NCBI GenBank assembly: GCA_949282555.1
Contig: CASDPK010000003.1
Coordinates: 70,865-120,991 of the forward strand
From: an uncultured Lentisphaeraceae bacterium
Lineage (GTDB): Bacteria; Verrucomicrobiota; Kiritimatiellia; RFP12; DVOR01
Reading direction: 5' to 3'
Length of the DNA: 50,127 nucleotides
Shown: in pieces, positions 35,858 through 44,472 of the stretch
Layout of the letters: each line of letters opens with the position of its first letter
Numbering within the stretch: position 1 is the first letter of the stretch
The notes under the pieces: generated by a model
Databases searched by the model: none
Told to the model about the DNA's origin: nothing
Seen by the model: the letters and a program-made list of their open reading frames with translations, nothing else
Made by a program: the position numbers and the translations under genes

Positions 35858-35888
35858 GGCTCCGTATCCCAACGTCCCTTACGGAGTC
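35858..35888. repeat. Dispersed GATACGGAGCC hairpin repeat, copy 3 (degenerate)
   Basis: GGCTCCGTATC at 35858-35868 is exact; the facing arm at about 35878-35888 reads TTACGGAGTC, and a further degenerate arm CGCTCCGTGTC follows near 35903. It overlaps the 3' end of mtaB. Confidence 0.55.
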
Positions 35889-37222
35889 TCCCGATGTGAG
35901 ACGCTCCGTGTCCCGGAAGTGGGGCTGCCGTGAGGCGGGGATTCCGGCGCTTGATTCGGAAGCGCGGCGGGGGCGGCCACGAGGAGTTCGCCTTCGAGCG
36001 CTCCGGGACGGAAGGGCGTCAGTGACCGCCGCTCCGCCGGGCCGGGGAGTCGGCAACGGATGCGATATTCGCACCATCCTTCCCAAAAGCCGCTTCGCAT
36101 GCGTTCGGGGATGACGGTGAGGGATTGCCCAAGGAACCGCGGAAGCGCGGCCGCACGGGTTTGGGCCGCCGTTTCGGAAAGGGCGGCGGCGCGCAGACGG
36201 ATGAGATGTTGCGGGACTTGATCGGGGAAGTCGGCCGCGGGCGTGCCGGGCCTTCGGGAGTAGGGGAAGACGTGCGCCCCCGTGAAGGGATAGGCCGAAA
36301 CGAGCGCCCGGGTGGCTTCCGCGTCGGCCTCGGTCTCGCCGGGCAATCCGACAATCCAGTCCGCGCCCAATCCGCAGAACGGCAGTTCGGCACAGATGAA
36401 GTCCAGCAGGCGGCGAAGATCCGCCTGTCGATAGGGGCGGCCCATCCGCGCGAGCACGGCGTCCGAGGCGCTCTGCATCGGGAGGTGAAGGAAGGAGCAG
36501 ATCCTCCCGCCGCTTTGGGCGATGAGGCGGACAAGCGCTTGGTCGTCGGCCACGCAGGGCTCAAGGGAGCCGATGCGAAAGCGTCCTTCCCCCGGCACGT
36601 CGCACAGACGGCGGAGAAGCTCCACGAATCCTGCCCCGCTCTCAGGATCGCGGTAAAGGGCAAGGTGGCAACCGGTCAGGACAATTTCCCGGAACCCCGC
36701 GGCAAAGAGGTTCGCCGCCTGTCTGAGCAAAGCGGCCATGGGCGCCGAGGTGGGCGCACCGCGCAGATGGGGAACAATGCAATAGGCGCAGAAACGGTCG
36801 CAGCCATCCTGCACGATCAACGTGGCACGGGCTCTGGGAAGGGAATGCCCCCCTGAAGGCTCAAAGCCTGTCGGCGAGAAGCCCCAGTCGGAAAGGCACG
36901 TTTGCACCAAAGGCACCCAGTCGGCCTTTTGCCGATGGGGGATCACCTCGTCGGCAAGGGTGGGGGAAAGCAGTTCGGCGGCGCAACCGCTGAGCACCAC
37001 CCGCGCGGCGGGATGCTTCGCACGAAAGGCCCGCACGAACGTTTCGGCTTCGTGCGCCGCAGGCGCGGTGACGGCACAAGTGTGGACGAAGAGAACGTCC
37101 GCCTGTTCGTTGGGCGCCTCCTGCGCCCCCCATGCCAAAAGCTGTTCTCGCCATCCGGCGGCTTCCGCCTGATTGAGGCGGCAGCCGAAGACACGAAAGG
37201 CAAAGCGCGGCGCACGGCTCAT
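35879..37222 (-). CDS. mtaB: Threonylcarbamoyladenosine tRNA methylthiotransferase (MtaB family)
   Basis: Radical-SAM methylthiolation of t6A37 to ms2t6A37 in tRNAs for ANN codons. The 447-residue protein has an N-terminal cluster-binding domain with C14 (VFGCRLNQAE), C49 (HTCAVT) and C80 (SGCAAE), and a radical-SAM site CDRFCAYC (C141, C145, C148) whose VPHLRG follow-up is typical. The barrel includes GLGADWIVGLPGET. The TRAM-like end is short, and the last 25 or so residues (Pro/Ser/Arg-rich) are encoded in a dispersed repeat, so the original C-terminus may have been replaced. MiaB is the alternative; FRVFGCRLNQ favours MtaB. Overlaps the upstream gene as ATGA. Confidence 0.9.
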   Translation of the reverse strand: MSRAPRFAFRVFGCRLNQAEAAGWREQLLAWGAQEAPNEQADVLFVHTCAVTAPAAHEAETFVRAFRAKHPAARVVLSGCAAELLSPTLADEVIPHRQKADWVPLVQTCLSDWGFSPTGFEPSGGHSLPRARATLIVQDGCDRFCAYCIVPHLRGAPTSAPMAALLRQAANLFAAGFREIVLTGCHLALYRDPESGAGFVELLRRLCDVPGEGRFRIGSLEPCVADDQALVRLIAQSGGRICSFLHLPMQSASDAVLARMGRPYRQADLRRLLDFICAELPFCGLGADWIVGLPGETEADAEATRALVSAYPFTGAHVFPYSRRPGTPAADFPDQVPQHLIRLRAAALSETAAQTRAAALPRFLGQSLTVIPERMRSGFWEGWCEYRIRCRLPGPAERRSLTPFRPGALEGELLVAAPAALPNQAPESPPHGSPTSGTRSVSHRETP

Positions 37223-38283
37223 GGATGCCGCTCAATGGCAATGGGGACGAACAGCGAGGGATGTTCGGCGCGCCGCAGAATCCGGTCGGCATAGGCCACG
37301 CGATAACGGCGCCCATCCGCCACGGTGTCGGAACGGCCGTTGTAACGCTGGAGGGCGGTGCGCCAAGAGTCGAAATAGGCGTCCGGCCGATGGGCGACGG
37401 CGCGTCCGGAAAGGCCAAACCCTTTGCGCGCGAGGTAGCGGATGCCGGCGCGGAGATTGTCTTCCAGCGTGCCTTCGTTTCGGGCCTCGGGCTTTTTGAG
37501 CCCCAATTCCGCCTTGGCCTCGGACCAATCGCCCGGGACGTTCACTTGCAGGGGGTCGCATTCCCACGCCTCCTGCGAGCGTGGCCCATTCCCGCCGCTT
37601 TCCTCAATCATCAGCGCTTTGATGAGTGCGGGATTGAGCTCCGGGATGTTGAGGCGCGTCCCCGGGGCGGTGCCCACACCCGCCGCGCGGTCGGCATTGA
37701 ACTCCGCGACGAGCCGCAACACCAAGGCATCGTGCTTTTGGTAGCGATCGTCCTCAAAGCCGGCGAAGACCGGGAGCGTGGTCGCGGAAGGCGTCGGGCG
37801 GGATTCCGGCCGGGTCGCCGGGAAGTCTCGGAAGACCGTCTCCGCCAAATGGTTCTTGTAGAAGGTGCTGAACCGGGCCAGCAGCTCGGCATCCGCCGGA
37901 CGGACGAAGCGACCGTCCACGGCAAAGCGTCCCCATCGGTCGAAGGCATAGCGCCGTCCTTGCCACACCAGCTCAAAGCGCAACGCCGCATCCGAAGGCA
38001 CACTCTCCCCTTCCCCCGAAAGCTCCAGCCAATAGGCATTGGCCCGGGCCCGATGCGCCATGCGCACACGTAAGGCATCCACCTTGGAAAAGAGTTCGCA
38101 AACGCCCGCCAATTCCCCCTCCCGGAGCGGAATCGTGGCCCGCGCGGGGAGGTTCATGCCCTTGGCCCAGCCGTTCGCCTGATAGGGCTCCACCGAAAGC
38201 TCGTTCATCCCCCACCCAAGGAGCGGGAACAACAGCGCAAGGAGCGCCCCGGCAAAACGGTATCCGCCGAACAAAGACGTCAT
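37219..38283 (-). CDS. Secreted lytic-transglycosylase-like protein
   Basis: The 354-residue protein has a hydrophobic signal segment (about 10-25). Its C-terminal half follows the SLT lysozyme-like pattern: PALIKALMIEESGGNGP with the likely catalytic Glu near residue 225, DPLQVNVPGDW in place of GLMQ, EDNLRAGIRYLARKGF, and WRTALQRYNG. It is expected to cut peptidoglycan between MurNAc and GlcNAc in the periplasm. The N-terminal 180 residues are not recognised. The start at 38283 overlaps the bioC stop (ATGA). Confidence 0.75.
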   Translation of the reverse strand: MTSLFGGYRFAGALLALLFPLLGWGMNELSVEPYQANGWAKGMNLPARATIPLREGELAGVCELFSKVDALRVRMAHRARANAYWLELSGEGESVPSDAALRFELVWQGRRYAFDRWGRFAVDGRFVRPADAELLARFSTFYKNHLAETVFRDFPATRPESRPTPSATTLPVFAGFEDDRYQKHDALVLRLVAEFNADRAAGVGTAPGTRLNIPELNPALIKALMIEESGGNGPRSQEAWECDPLQVNVPGDWSEAKAELGLKKPEARNEGTLEDNLRAGIRYLARKGFGLSGRAVAHRPDAYFDSWRTALQRYNGRSDTVADGRRYRVAYADRILRRAEHPSLFVPIAIERHP

Positions 38284-39038
38284 CGCCGCACCCCCACAAA
38301 CCAAAAGGGCTCATAGGTGAGCGCAACGCCTCCCGCTCGCGGGAATCGGCGTGCATAGTCGGCGGAAAACGCGGCCAAGCGGGCACGTGTCCATGGCGTG
38401 TCGCCGCCGCCCGTGGCCGTCACCCCCGTTTCGCGCAGATGGCGAAGCACCGCCGCGGCGTCCGGGAAGGTCAGCGTGCGGAGCGTACGCTCGGCGGCCC
38501 GCGTCTCAAAGGCGTCAAAGGCCGAGACGAACGCATCGAAGTCCGCATACCGCAAGCCTCGCCCTGTGAGGGCCGAGATCTCCCGCAAGGTTTCCGGGCC
38601 GAAGGCGGAGACCGCCAAGAGCCCCCCCCTCGGCAACGCCGCGGCGCAACGTTCGGAGAAGGCGTTCAAATCCCCGAACCATTGCACGGCGGAGGCGGAG
38701 GCGATCGCATCGAAGGGGCCGGGCCAAACGAGCGTCCGCGCATCGCCTGAGAGAAAGCGGGTGCGGGGCACGTTGGCGAAACAGATGGCCATGTCGGGGC
38801 AAAGGTCGTTGAGTACGAGCTCGGAAGGGGCAAAACGCGCCATGAGCCGCCGTGTGAGCAGACCGGTGCCGCACCCGATCTCCAAGAGCCGGGGAGCCAA
38901 CACATGGAAGTGTTGCCCCATCAGCTCCGTCAGCCGTTCCGCCGCGAAACGTTGCACCTCGGCCTGCGCCTCATACGTCGCGACGGCCCGCGCAAAGCGG
39001 TTGATCAGCAATTCAGGGGTGGGGGAGGCGCCGCTCAT
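38280..39038 (-). CDS. bioC: Malonyl-ACP O-methyltransferase, biotin synthesis
   Basis: SAM-dependent methylation of malonyl-ACP, disguising it as a fatty-acid primer for pimelate synthesis. The 252-residue protein has the BioC opening NRFARAVATYEAQAEVQRFA, motif I LLEIGCGTG (51-59), SASAVQWF in the place of the ANLALQW block, and PRGGLLAVSAFG. The true start is 39038, overlapping the bioG stop as ATGA; the longer frame lies over bioG. Works with bioG next door and with the BioD domain at 44473. Confidence 0.93.
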   Translation of the reverse strand: MSGASPTPELLINRFARAVATYEAQAEVQRFAAERLTELMGQHFHVLAPRLLEIGCGTGLLTRRLMARFAPSELVLNDLCPDMAICFANVPRTRFLSGDARTLVWPGPFDAIASASAVQWFGDLNAFSERCAAALPRGGLLAVSAFGPETLREISALTGRGLRYADFDAFVSAFDAFETRAAERTLRTLTFPDAAAVLRHLRETGVTATGGGDTPWTRARLAAFSADYARRFPRAGGVALTYEPFWFVGVRR

Positions 39039-39673
39039 GCGGGTTCCCCCCGCAGCAACGCCGCGAAAAGATCCGGCGCCCAGTGCGCTCCCGAACGGCA
39101 TTCGGCGTTGGGAAATGCCGCCAATTGTGCCGCAGGGGGAAAGATGCGATCCTCCGTGCAGACGATTGCACGGGTCCAAGCGAAGGGGCGCGGCGGCCGC
39201 GTGCGGATCGCCTCCCCAAGGGCCGCCAACTCCGCGCGGAGATCCTCCACGTCGCGTTGGGGCGCATGCGCCATGAATCCTGCGAGTGCGGCACCGCCGC
39301 CGCACATCCGCCGACGGAAGCGTGCCAACCCGGCTTCGGAGAATCCGTTGAGCGTTCCGTCGAAGACGGCCACCGGGATGCCGCGCACATCGTCAATGGG
39401 CCAAGGGGTGCCGTTGATCGCCGTGGCCGAGGCGACGCGCTCGCGAGGCGCCACCTGCGTCGCCGCCCAAACGCCCATGCTCCACGCCATCAGGTCGATG
39501 TGCCGTGCCTCCGAAAAGAAGGGGAGCGGCGTGGAAAGGTCGGCATAGTCCCAAACGATGACGGTGTCGTAAGCCCCCGCCATGGGCAGAAAGGGCGCAC
39601 CATCCATGCCCCATCCCGCGAAAAGCACGAGGAGGCGTTCCGATGAGTTCCCTTGGATGAAGCGGCACTTCAC
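39035..39673 (-). CDS. bioG: Pimeloyl-ACP methyl ester esterase, BioG type
   Basis: Removes the methyl group added by BioC when pimeloyl-ACP is complete. The 212-residue alpha/beta hydrolase shows LLVLFAGWGMD, the nucleophile S65 in MAWSMGVW, INGTPWPID, and a C-terminal catalytic His in SGAHWAPD, all typical of BioG. The start codon is GTG at 39673 with no ribosome-binding site; the predicted transcription start falls on it, so the mRNA may be leaderless. First gene of the bioG-bioC-transglycosylase-mtaB operon. Confidence 0.92.
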   Translation of the reverse strand: MKCRFIQGNSSERLLVLFAGWGMDGAPFLPMAGAYDTVIVWDYADLSTPLPFFSEARHIDLMAWSMGVWAATQVAPRERVASATAINGTPWPIDDVRGIPVAVFDGTLNGFSEAGLARFRRRMCGGGAALAGFMAHAPQRDVEDLRAELAALGEAIRTRPPRPFAWTRAIVCTEDRIFPPAAQLAAFPNAECRSGAHWAPDLFAALLRGEPA

Positions 39674-39679
39674 GCCCGT

Positions 39680-39688
39680 ATTCTAGCA
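39680..39688 (-). promoter_or_regulatory. Extended -10 promoter of the bioG operon
   Basis: Minus strand TGCTAGAAT. Only 6 bases separate the -10 from the GTG start codon at 39673, so the transcript would start at or within a base of the codon. No clear -35. No BirA operator was recognised. Confidence 0.55.
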
Positions 39689-39786
39689 AACCCTTTTTCC
39701 GACGTGCGCAAGGGCGTTGCACGTTGGGTGCCGAAGACCCATACCGGCCTCTAATACCGTTGGGGATTATGCATAACTCATTGAAC

Positions 39787-39815
39787 TTGACGGGGGGGGG
39801 GAGGTGTGATAAGGT
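39787..39815 (+). promoter_or_regulatory. Putative promoter with a G10 run in its spacer
   Basis: TTGACG (39787-39792) is a good -35. The spacer contains ten consecutive G (39792-39801). The -10 is weak (TAAGGT at 17-base spacing, or GATAAG at a shorter spacing). It lies 71 bases before the start of the giant surface protein. Changes in the G tract would alter the spacer length. Confidence 0.45.
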
Positions 39816-39885
39816 GTAAGCATCATGGCGCGAGATGGAGCGTCTGAGAGGATTTCCCTGATTTGCGAGAGAAACGGAGCATACG

Positions 39886-42800
39886 ATGAAGAAATGCAAG
39901 GAATGGCGTCGCCGTCTTTGGATGACGGTGGTCACGGTGGGGTTCGCGGGCCTTGTTTCAGGCGCGGAGAACAATGTTTGGGTCGGTGGCACCGGCTCAA
40001 AGGAGGCGCCGGAGAACTGGAACGTTGTCACGAACTGGGTGCAAGGGCAGGCGGCCCCAGCGAAAGTGCCGAACACTCCGGGAAGTTCGAACTGGGCTCC
40101 CCTTGTCTTGGAGGGCACGCAAGAGGCTCCATTGTATGTGAAGACGACGGCAAGGATCGAAGGGTACACCTTCAATCTTCGGGCCTCGTATGCCGATATT
40201 ACGATTCAAGAGTTGAATAAGCTTCAGACAGACACGGCCATCACGTTGCGGAATGAATCGGTCCTTCGACTGGGGTATTTGCCGGGGGGCCATTTTGAGT
40301 TCAACCATGTGGATGTCGGAGACGGATGCACGTTGGAGTTGACCACCCCGGATGTCAACGCGTGTGGAAAAACGTTTGCCTTTGATTTGAATCTCAACAC
40401 TTCTGGCAAGATGACCATGCAGGCGTGGTCACTGGGAGGTAAATCCGGAACAATTTCCTTCACGTTGCCATTGGAGGCAGAGGTGAAGGGTGTTCGGACG
40501 CGGACATTGATTTCTTGGCCTTCAACTGCGACGAACAATCTGTCGCTTTCTCCCGGGACGGTCACGCCGGCGGCATCTTATGAGGGGGCTTGTGCCGTTC
40601 GGACGGGGTTGGATCTCTTTGCAGAAGAAATGGATCTGTCGAAGGTTCCGGTAGGTTATTATTGCGTAAAGAAAGATGTCGATGGTTATAAGGTGGCGTG
40701 GGTGGTCGGTACCGAGGAGGACAACGCGGAGGCGTTATCTGTATCGTTCGATGTGCCGGATGGGTGGACAGTGAAACAGAAACCAGACACGGCGATGCCA
40801 AAGTTTCTTCTTGGGACTTTAGAGTTGGAGCAAGATACTGCCTTTCGGCAGACGTTGAGTGAGCGTGTGGCCAACGTGGCGAACATTACGGGGAGTGATG
40901 GAACGTACAATATTTATGGTATCAATTCCAGCAGTGCTGGGGATAAAAGCGTGTTGGAGCGGGATGTATGGTTGAAGGTGTCAGGAGGGGCGCACGCGTT
41001 GATTGTCGGAGGGAAAGACAACTACTGGCAATACAGTCACGCAAACAGCATTAATGGTGACCTTGTGACAGAGTTGTCGGGTTCCGATGTGACGGCGCAA
41101 TCCGTGATTGGCGGCATTTATGGGTGTAGCGATGGGGGAGGCAGTGGAACGCACGTGGGCCTCCCACTCAACGGGAATACGCTCGTGACGATTGGTGCGG
41201 GAAGTAAGGTCACAGGGAATATCATCGGGTCATCGGTGCCGATGCACGGGCTTCCTTTCACGCACACGGGGAACACGTTGGTGCGCGTTTTCGCGTTGCA
41301 GGACGAGACAAACTCGGAACATACGCTCAATGGTTCGCCTGCCGGCTACGTGGTAGGGGCGAGCATGCGGGCAGACAGTCAGAATCGGGAGACATCGGCC
41401 AACCTAACGGGTAATGCCGCAGTGGAGGTGACCCTGAGGGAGGGGCGTGGCGTGTTCGAGAAGACAATTCTTGGAGGTTCCTTCAACAATAATTCCGATA
41501 AGGACAGTACGTACACCATTTCGGGAGATACCACCGTTGTCATCGATGCACAGGGGGTGACCTTCCCTCGTGCCATCTATGCCGCAGGCCAAGGAAAGAA
41601 TGTCACGGTTCAAGGAAAGGCTTCGGTGACGTTGAAGGGAGGCACCTTCACGGGAGCCCTCGGGGTGGGCATCAATGGCGCCACGGCGAAAGATTCCGAA
41701 CTTATTATCGATGGCGGAGAGGCTGGCATCGATCTCTCCCAAGCGACGGTCGCGGAGGACTTCAAGGCTTTGACGTTGAAGAGTGATCTCATCCTTGGAA
41801 TGAACCGTCTGCCCTTGGCGGCTTTGACCGTAGAAGGAAATCGGATGGTGGCCATCACATTGACGGAGGATGAGGAAATGGCGCGTCGCGTGACGTTGGC
41901 GCGGGCGACGAACATACCCGAGGGGTTGACCATCACGGCGGAAGGCCTCCCCGTGGAAGAGACGTGGGCTTTGTCGGTCGTCTCCGGAGCGCTGTGCTAC
42001 GTTCCCGTGAATGACACACAGTGGGTCACGCCTGCGGAGGGATCCTCATGGAACGATGGGCTCGCCGGGTTCGAAACAGGGAAGAATGTGACTTTTGGGG
42101 CGAATACGACGGAGGAGGCCGTCACGCTCTCTGAAACGGTTACGGTGGGGACGCTCGCTTGCTCTGGCACTTATCGTTTCGAAGGGCTTGAGTATCTGAC
42201 TGCGGATACCATCGTGGTTGCGGAGGAAGGTGTGCTTGTCATCGGGGAGGGCGAGACACTTTCCGATTTCGAGGTATTGGGCGGCACAGGGGTGGTGAAA
42301 GGGGCGATTTCCTTTGAGGAGGGAGCTCTGCAGGTCTCCCCAGAAGGGCCTCTGACCATCACGGGGGAAATCTCCGGAACGGTAGCCTTGGATCTCTCGG
42401 CCTTCACAAGGGATGACAGTTTGGTTGTGCCTGTGCTCCGTGCGCCTGAGGGGGTTGCTTTCACGCTTCCGGAGGGCTATGATGGCGGTTCCTATGCCAT
42501 TCATTATACGGACGGGTGTTATTGGGTGGCTCGCGCATTGACGCCGCCACTTTCACTCACGGTGGACAGTGAAGACATCACATGGGAGAATGGAACGTGG
42601 GAGGATGCCTCTTCGGTTTCTGTTGCCTTGGCACAGTGGGACGTGCTTCCTCTTACGGATCGAGTGGCCTCGGTTACGGCTGCCACAGATAACGCCATGC
42701 TGTCGCTCGGGGTTTCCAGATCTGTTGGCTCCTTCACGGTTGCGTCGTCGGAACATACGCTGACGCTCGGAGGTGCGAAGCTTTCGCCTTCCAGTCTCAC

Positions 42801-44322
42801 GGTTGCGGGTAAACTTTCTGCAACATCGTCCACATTGGGTATTCCCTCTGGCGCCACGACGATCAATGAGGGCGGCACGTTGACATATGACGTGCCTTCT
42901 GGCTCCGTGGCGATGCCGGCGATGGCGGGAACCGGAACCTTTGTCAAGACAGGCGCAGGAACGCTGACGATTTCTGGTGCGCTCACGGAAGGCCCGACGG
43001 TGGAGATCCTGCAGGGAACGGTATCTGTGAGTGCGGTGAACAAGGCTTACAATGGGGCTCTCGTTTTGGGAGGAGGGACAGCGTCTGCAACCTTGCTCTT
43101 TTCGGGGCCGGACACAAGCCTCTCATTCCCGGAAGGAATCACCCTCCGAAACCATGCGATTGTCAGTTTTGATACTGGAAGAGCATGGAATAGTGGAAGT
43201 AAGATCAAAGGAGAATTGATAAGGATCGAGGCCGCGGATGGAGAGGTCACCTTCCGCGGAGCACGATATGGAGATGGGGCGGATGTCCAGATGCCGCTCA
43301 AAGGGTGTGGAACGCTTGTCCTTACACAGTATCATGGGATCAACTCGTGGAAAATCTCTGGAGCAATCAGCGACGCTGATGGTGTCCTAGACGTTAAAGT
43401 TGTGAAGAACGGGAACGCATTCGCACTTGTTACACTTTCTGGAGACAACTCGTTTTCTGGCGGGTTGGCGTTGCAAGAGGGAACTCAGCTTACACTTGGG
43501 CATCCTAATGCCGCAGGTCGAGGTGCGGTGAGCATTGCTATGGATGCAAAACTGACGGTGGCCTCGGGGAAGACGCTGAACGTGCATGGTGCGCTCTCGG
43601 GGCAGGGAACGGTTTCGGGAGCCGTGCAACTGGTGAAGGGGGCGTCGCTGGATGCCTCGGCGGGGGTGCTCACGGTGGGCACGTTCTCCGTGGCGGAGGG
43701 TGTGACGGTTCCCGTGACGTTGCCGGAGGCTCTCCCTGAGGATGGGAAGCTTTTGGCGTGGACGGCTGGCCCTGAAACGGCCGATGTCTTTACTGCGGAG
43801 AACTTGCCTTCCACGGCGCGGCTGGTGGCGAAGGAGGATGGCCTTTACTATGAGGCGTTGACCCTCGCGGACGGCGTGCAGGAGACCTTCAAGGGGCTTT
43901 CGGAGGCAACCCAGCGGGCGCTTGCGTCGGCGGCCTTTGACGCGGGTGCGACGTCGATCGCCGCGGTGAGCGGTGAGAATATCGACGGAGCGTTGCAGTG
44001 CTTCGAGGGAGCGCTCACCGTGACGGTGGATGACGCGCAGGCGGCGACGCTGTCCGTGGATTATGCCTTTGGCATTGCGTCCATGAAATACAACGCGGAG
44101 GAGGGCACCTTCACGGTCACGGCGAAGGTGCAGGGCGTGGCGGAAGCCCAGACGGTGACGTTCGCCTCGGGCACGACCGTTGAGGTGGTGGTGGATGGGA
44201 CGGATGAGGTCCTAGTTTCTGCGTCGGCCTCCGCCTCGGAGCTTACGCTCACCATTCCGTCGGAGAAGGCGGCCACGCTTTTGCAGGCGCCGACCCCCAT
44301 TCGGGTGCGCGTGAAGAAATGA
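39886..44322 (+). CDS. Giant secreted protein with autotransporter-type beta-strand repeats
   Basis: The 1478-residue protein starts with a signal peptide (basic KKCKEWRRR, then a hydrophobic stretch to about residue 27). The mature part is rich in Gly, Thr, Ser and Val and looks like a long beta-helix. Repeats of the autotransporter-associated kind are visible, for example GTGTFVKTGAGTLTISGAL near 1015-1035 and LSGDNSFSGGLALQEGTQL near 1185-1205. No outer-membrane barrel, LPXTG, PEP-CTERM or other sorting signal is seen at the C-terminus, which ends in PIRVRVKK. A surface-exposed adhesin or matrix role is inferred. Preceded by a GGAG site and a promoter with a G10 tract, and followed by a strong terminator. 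Confidence 0.8.
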   Translation: MKKCKEWRRRLWMTVVTVGFAGLVSGAENNVWVGGTGSKEAPENWNVVTNWVQGQAAPAKVPNTPGSSNWAPLVLEGTQEAPLYVKTTARIEGYTFNLRASYADITIQELNKLQTDTAITLRNESVLRLGYLPGGHFEFNHVDVGDGCTLELTTPDVNACGKTFAFDLNLNTSGKMTMQAWSLGGKSGTISFTLPLEAEVKGVRTRTLISWPSTATNNLSLSPGTVTPAASYEGACAVRTGLDLFAEEMDLSKVPVGYYCVKKDVDGYKVAWVVGTEEDNAEALSVSFDVPDGWTVKQKPDTAMPKFLLGTLELEQDTAFRQTLSERVANVANITGSDGTYNIYGINSSSAGDKSVLERDVWLKVSGGAHALIVGGKDNYWQYSHANSINGDLVTELSGSDVTAQSVIGGIYGCSDGGGSGTHVGLPLNGNTLVTIGAGSKVTGNIIGSSVPMHGLPFTHTGNTLVRVFALQDETNSEHTLNGSPAGYVVGASMRADSQNRETSANLTGNAAVEVTLREGRGVFEKTILGGSFNNNSDKDSTYTISGDTTVVIDAQGVTFPRAIYAAGQGKNVTVQGKASVTLKGGTFTGALGVGINGATAKDSELIIDGGEAGIDLSQATVAEDFKALTLKSDLILGMNRLPLAALTVEGNRMVAITLTEDEEMARRVTLARATNIPEGLTITAEGLPVEETWALSVVSGALCYVPVNDTQWVTPAEGSSWNDGLAGFETGKNVTFGANTTEEAVTLSETVTVGTLACSGTYRFEGLEYLTADTIVVAEEGVLVIGEGETLSDFEVLGGTGVVKGAISFEEGALQVSPEGPLTITGEISGTVALDLSAFTRDDSLVVPVLRAPEGVAFTLPEGYDGGSYAIHYTDGCYWVARALTPPLSLTVDSEDITWENGTWEDASSVSVALAQWDVLPLTDRVASVTAATDNAMLSLGVSRSVGSFTVASSEHTLTLGGAKLSPSSLTVAGKLSATSSTLGIPSGATTINEGGTLTYDVPSGSVAMPAMAGTGTFVKTGAGTLTISGALTEGPTVEILQGTVSVSAVNKAYNGALVLGGGTASATLLFSGPDTSLSFPEGITLRNHAIVSFDTGRAWNSGSKIKGELIRIEAADGEVTFRGARYGDGADVQMPLKGCGTLVLTQYHGINSWKISGAISDADGVLDVKVVKNGNAFALVTLSGDNSFSGGLALQEGTQLTLGHPNAAGRGAVSIAMDAKLTVASGKTLNVHGALSGQGTVSGAVQLVKGASLDASAGVLTVGTFSVAEGVTVPVTLPEALPEDGKLLAWTAGPETADVFTAENLPSTARLVAKEDGLYYEALTLADGVQETFKGLSEATQRALASAAFDAGATSIAAVSGENIDGALQCFEGALTVTVDDAQAATLSVDYAFGIASMKYNAEEGTFTVTAKVQGVAEAQTVTFASGTTVEVVVDGTDEVLVSASASASELTLTIPSEKAATLLQAPTPIRVRVKK

Positions 44323-44346
44323 GGCGCTCTGCCTTGTCTGGCCTTG

Positions 44347-44375
44347 CGGCTCCCCGTCACGGGGAGCCGTTTTCG
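44347..44375 (+). terminator. Terminator of the giant surface protein gene
   Basis: A perfect 10-bp stem CGGCTCCCCG / CGGGGAGCCG with loop TCA, followed by TTTTCGTTT. Confidence 0.9.
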
Positions 44376-44444
44376 TTTGGGTGCGTTCTTCTGTCGGCTC
44401 CGGGGGATTCCTGTGTTGGGGGTCGGCGGGGAATGGGGGGCGTT

Positions 44445-44453
44445 TGGTAGAAT
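44445..44453 (+). promoter_or_regulatory. Extended -10 promoter of the tetrapyrrole fusion operon
   Basis: TGGTAGAAT, 20 bases upstream of the ATG at 44473. No clear -35. Likely drives the two fusion genes and mnmE. Confidence 0.55.
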
Positions 44454-44472
44454 AGACCCTCGAGGATTTCAT

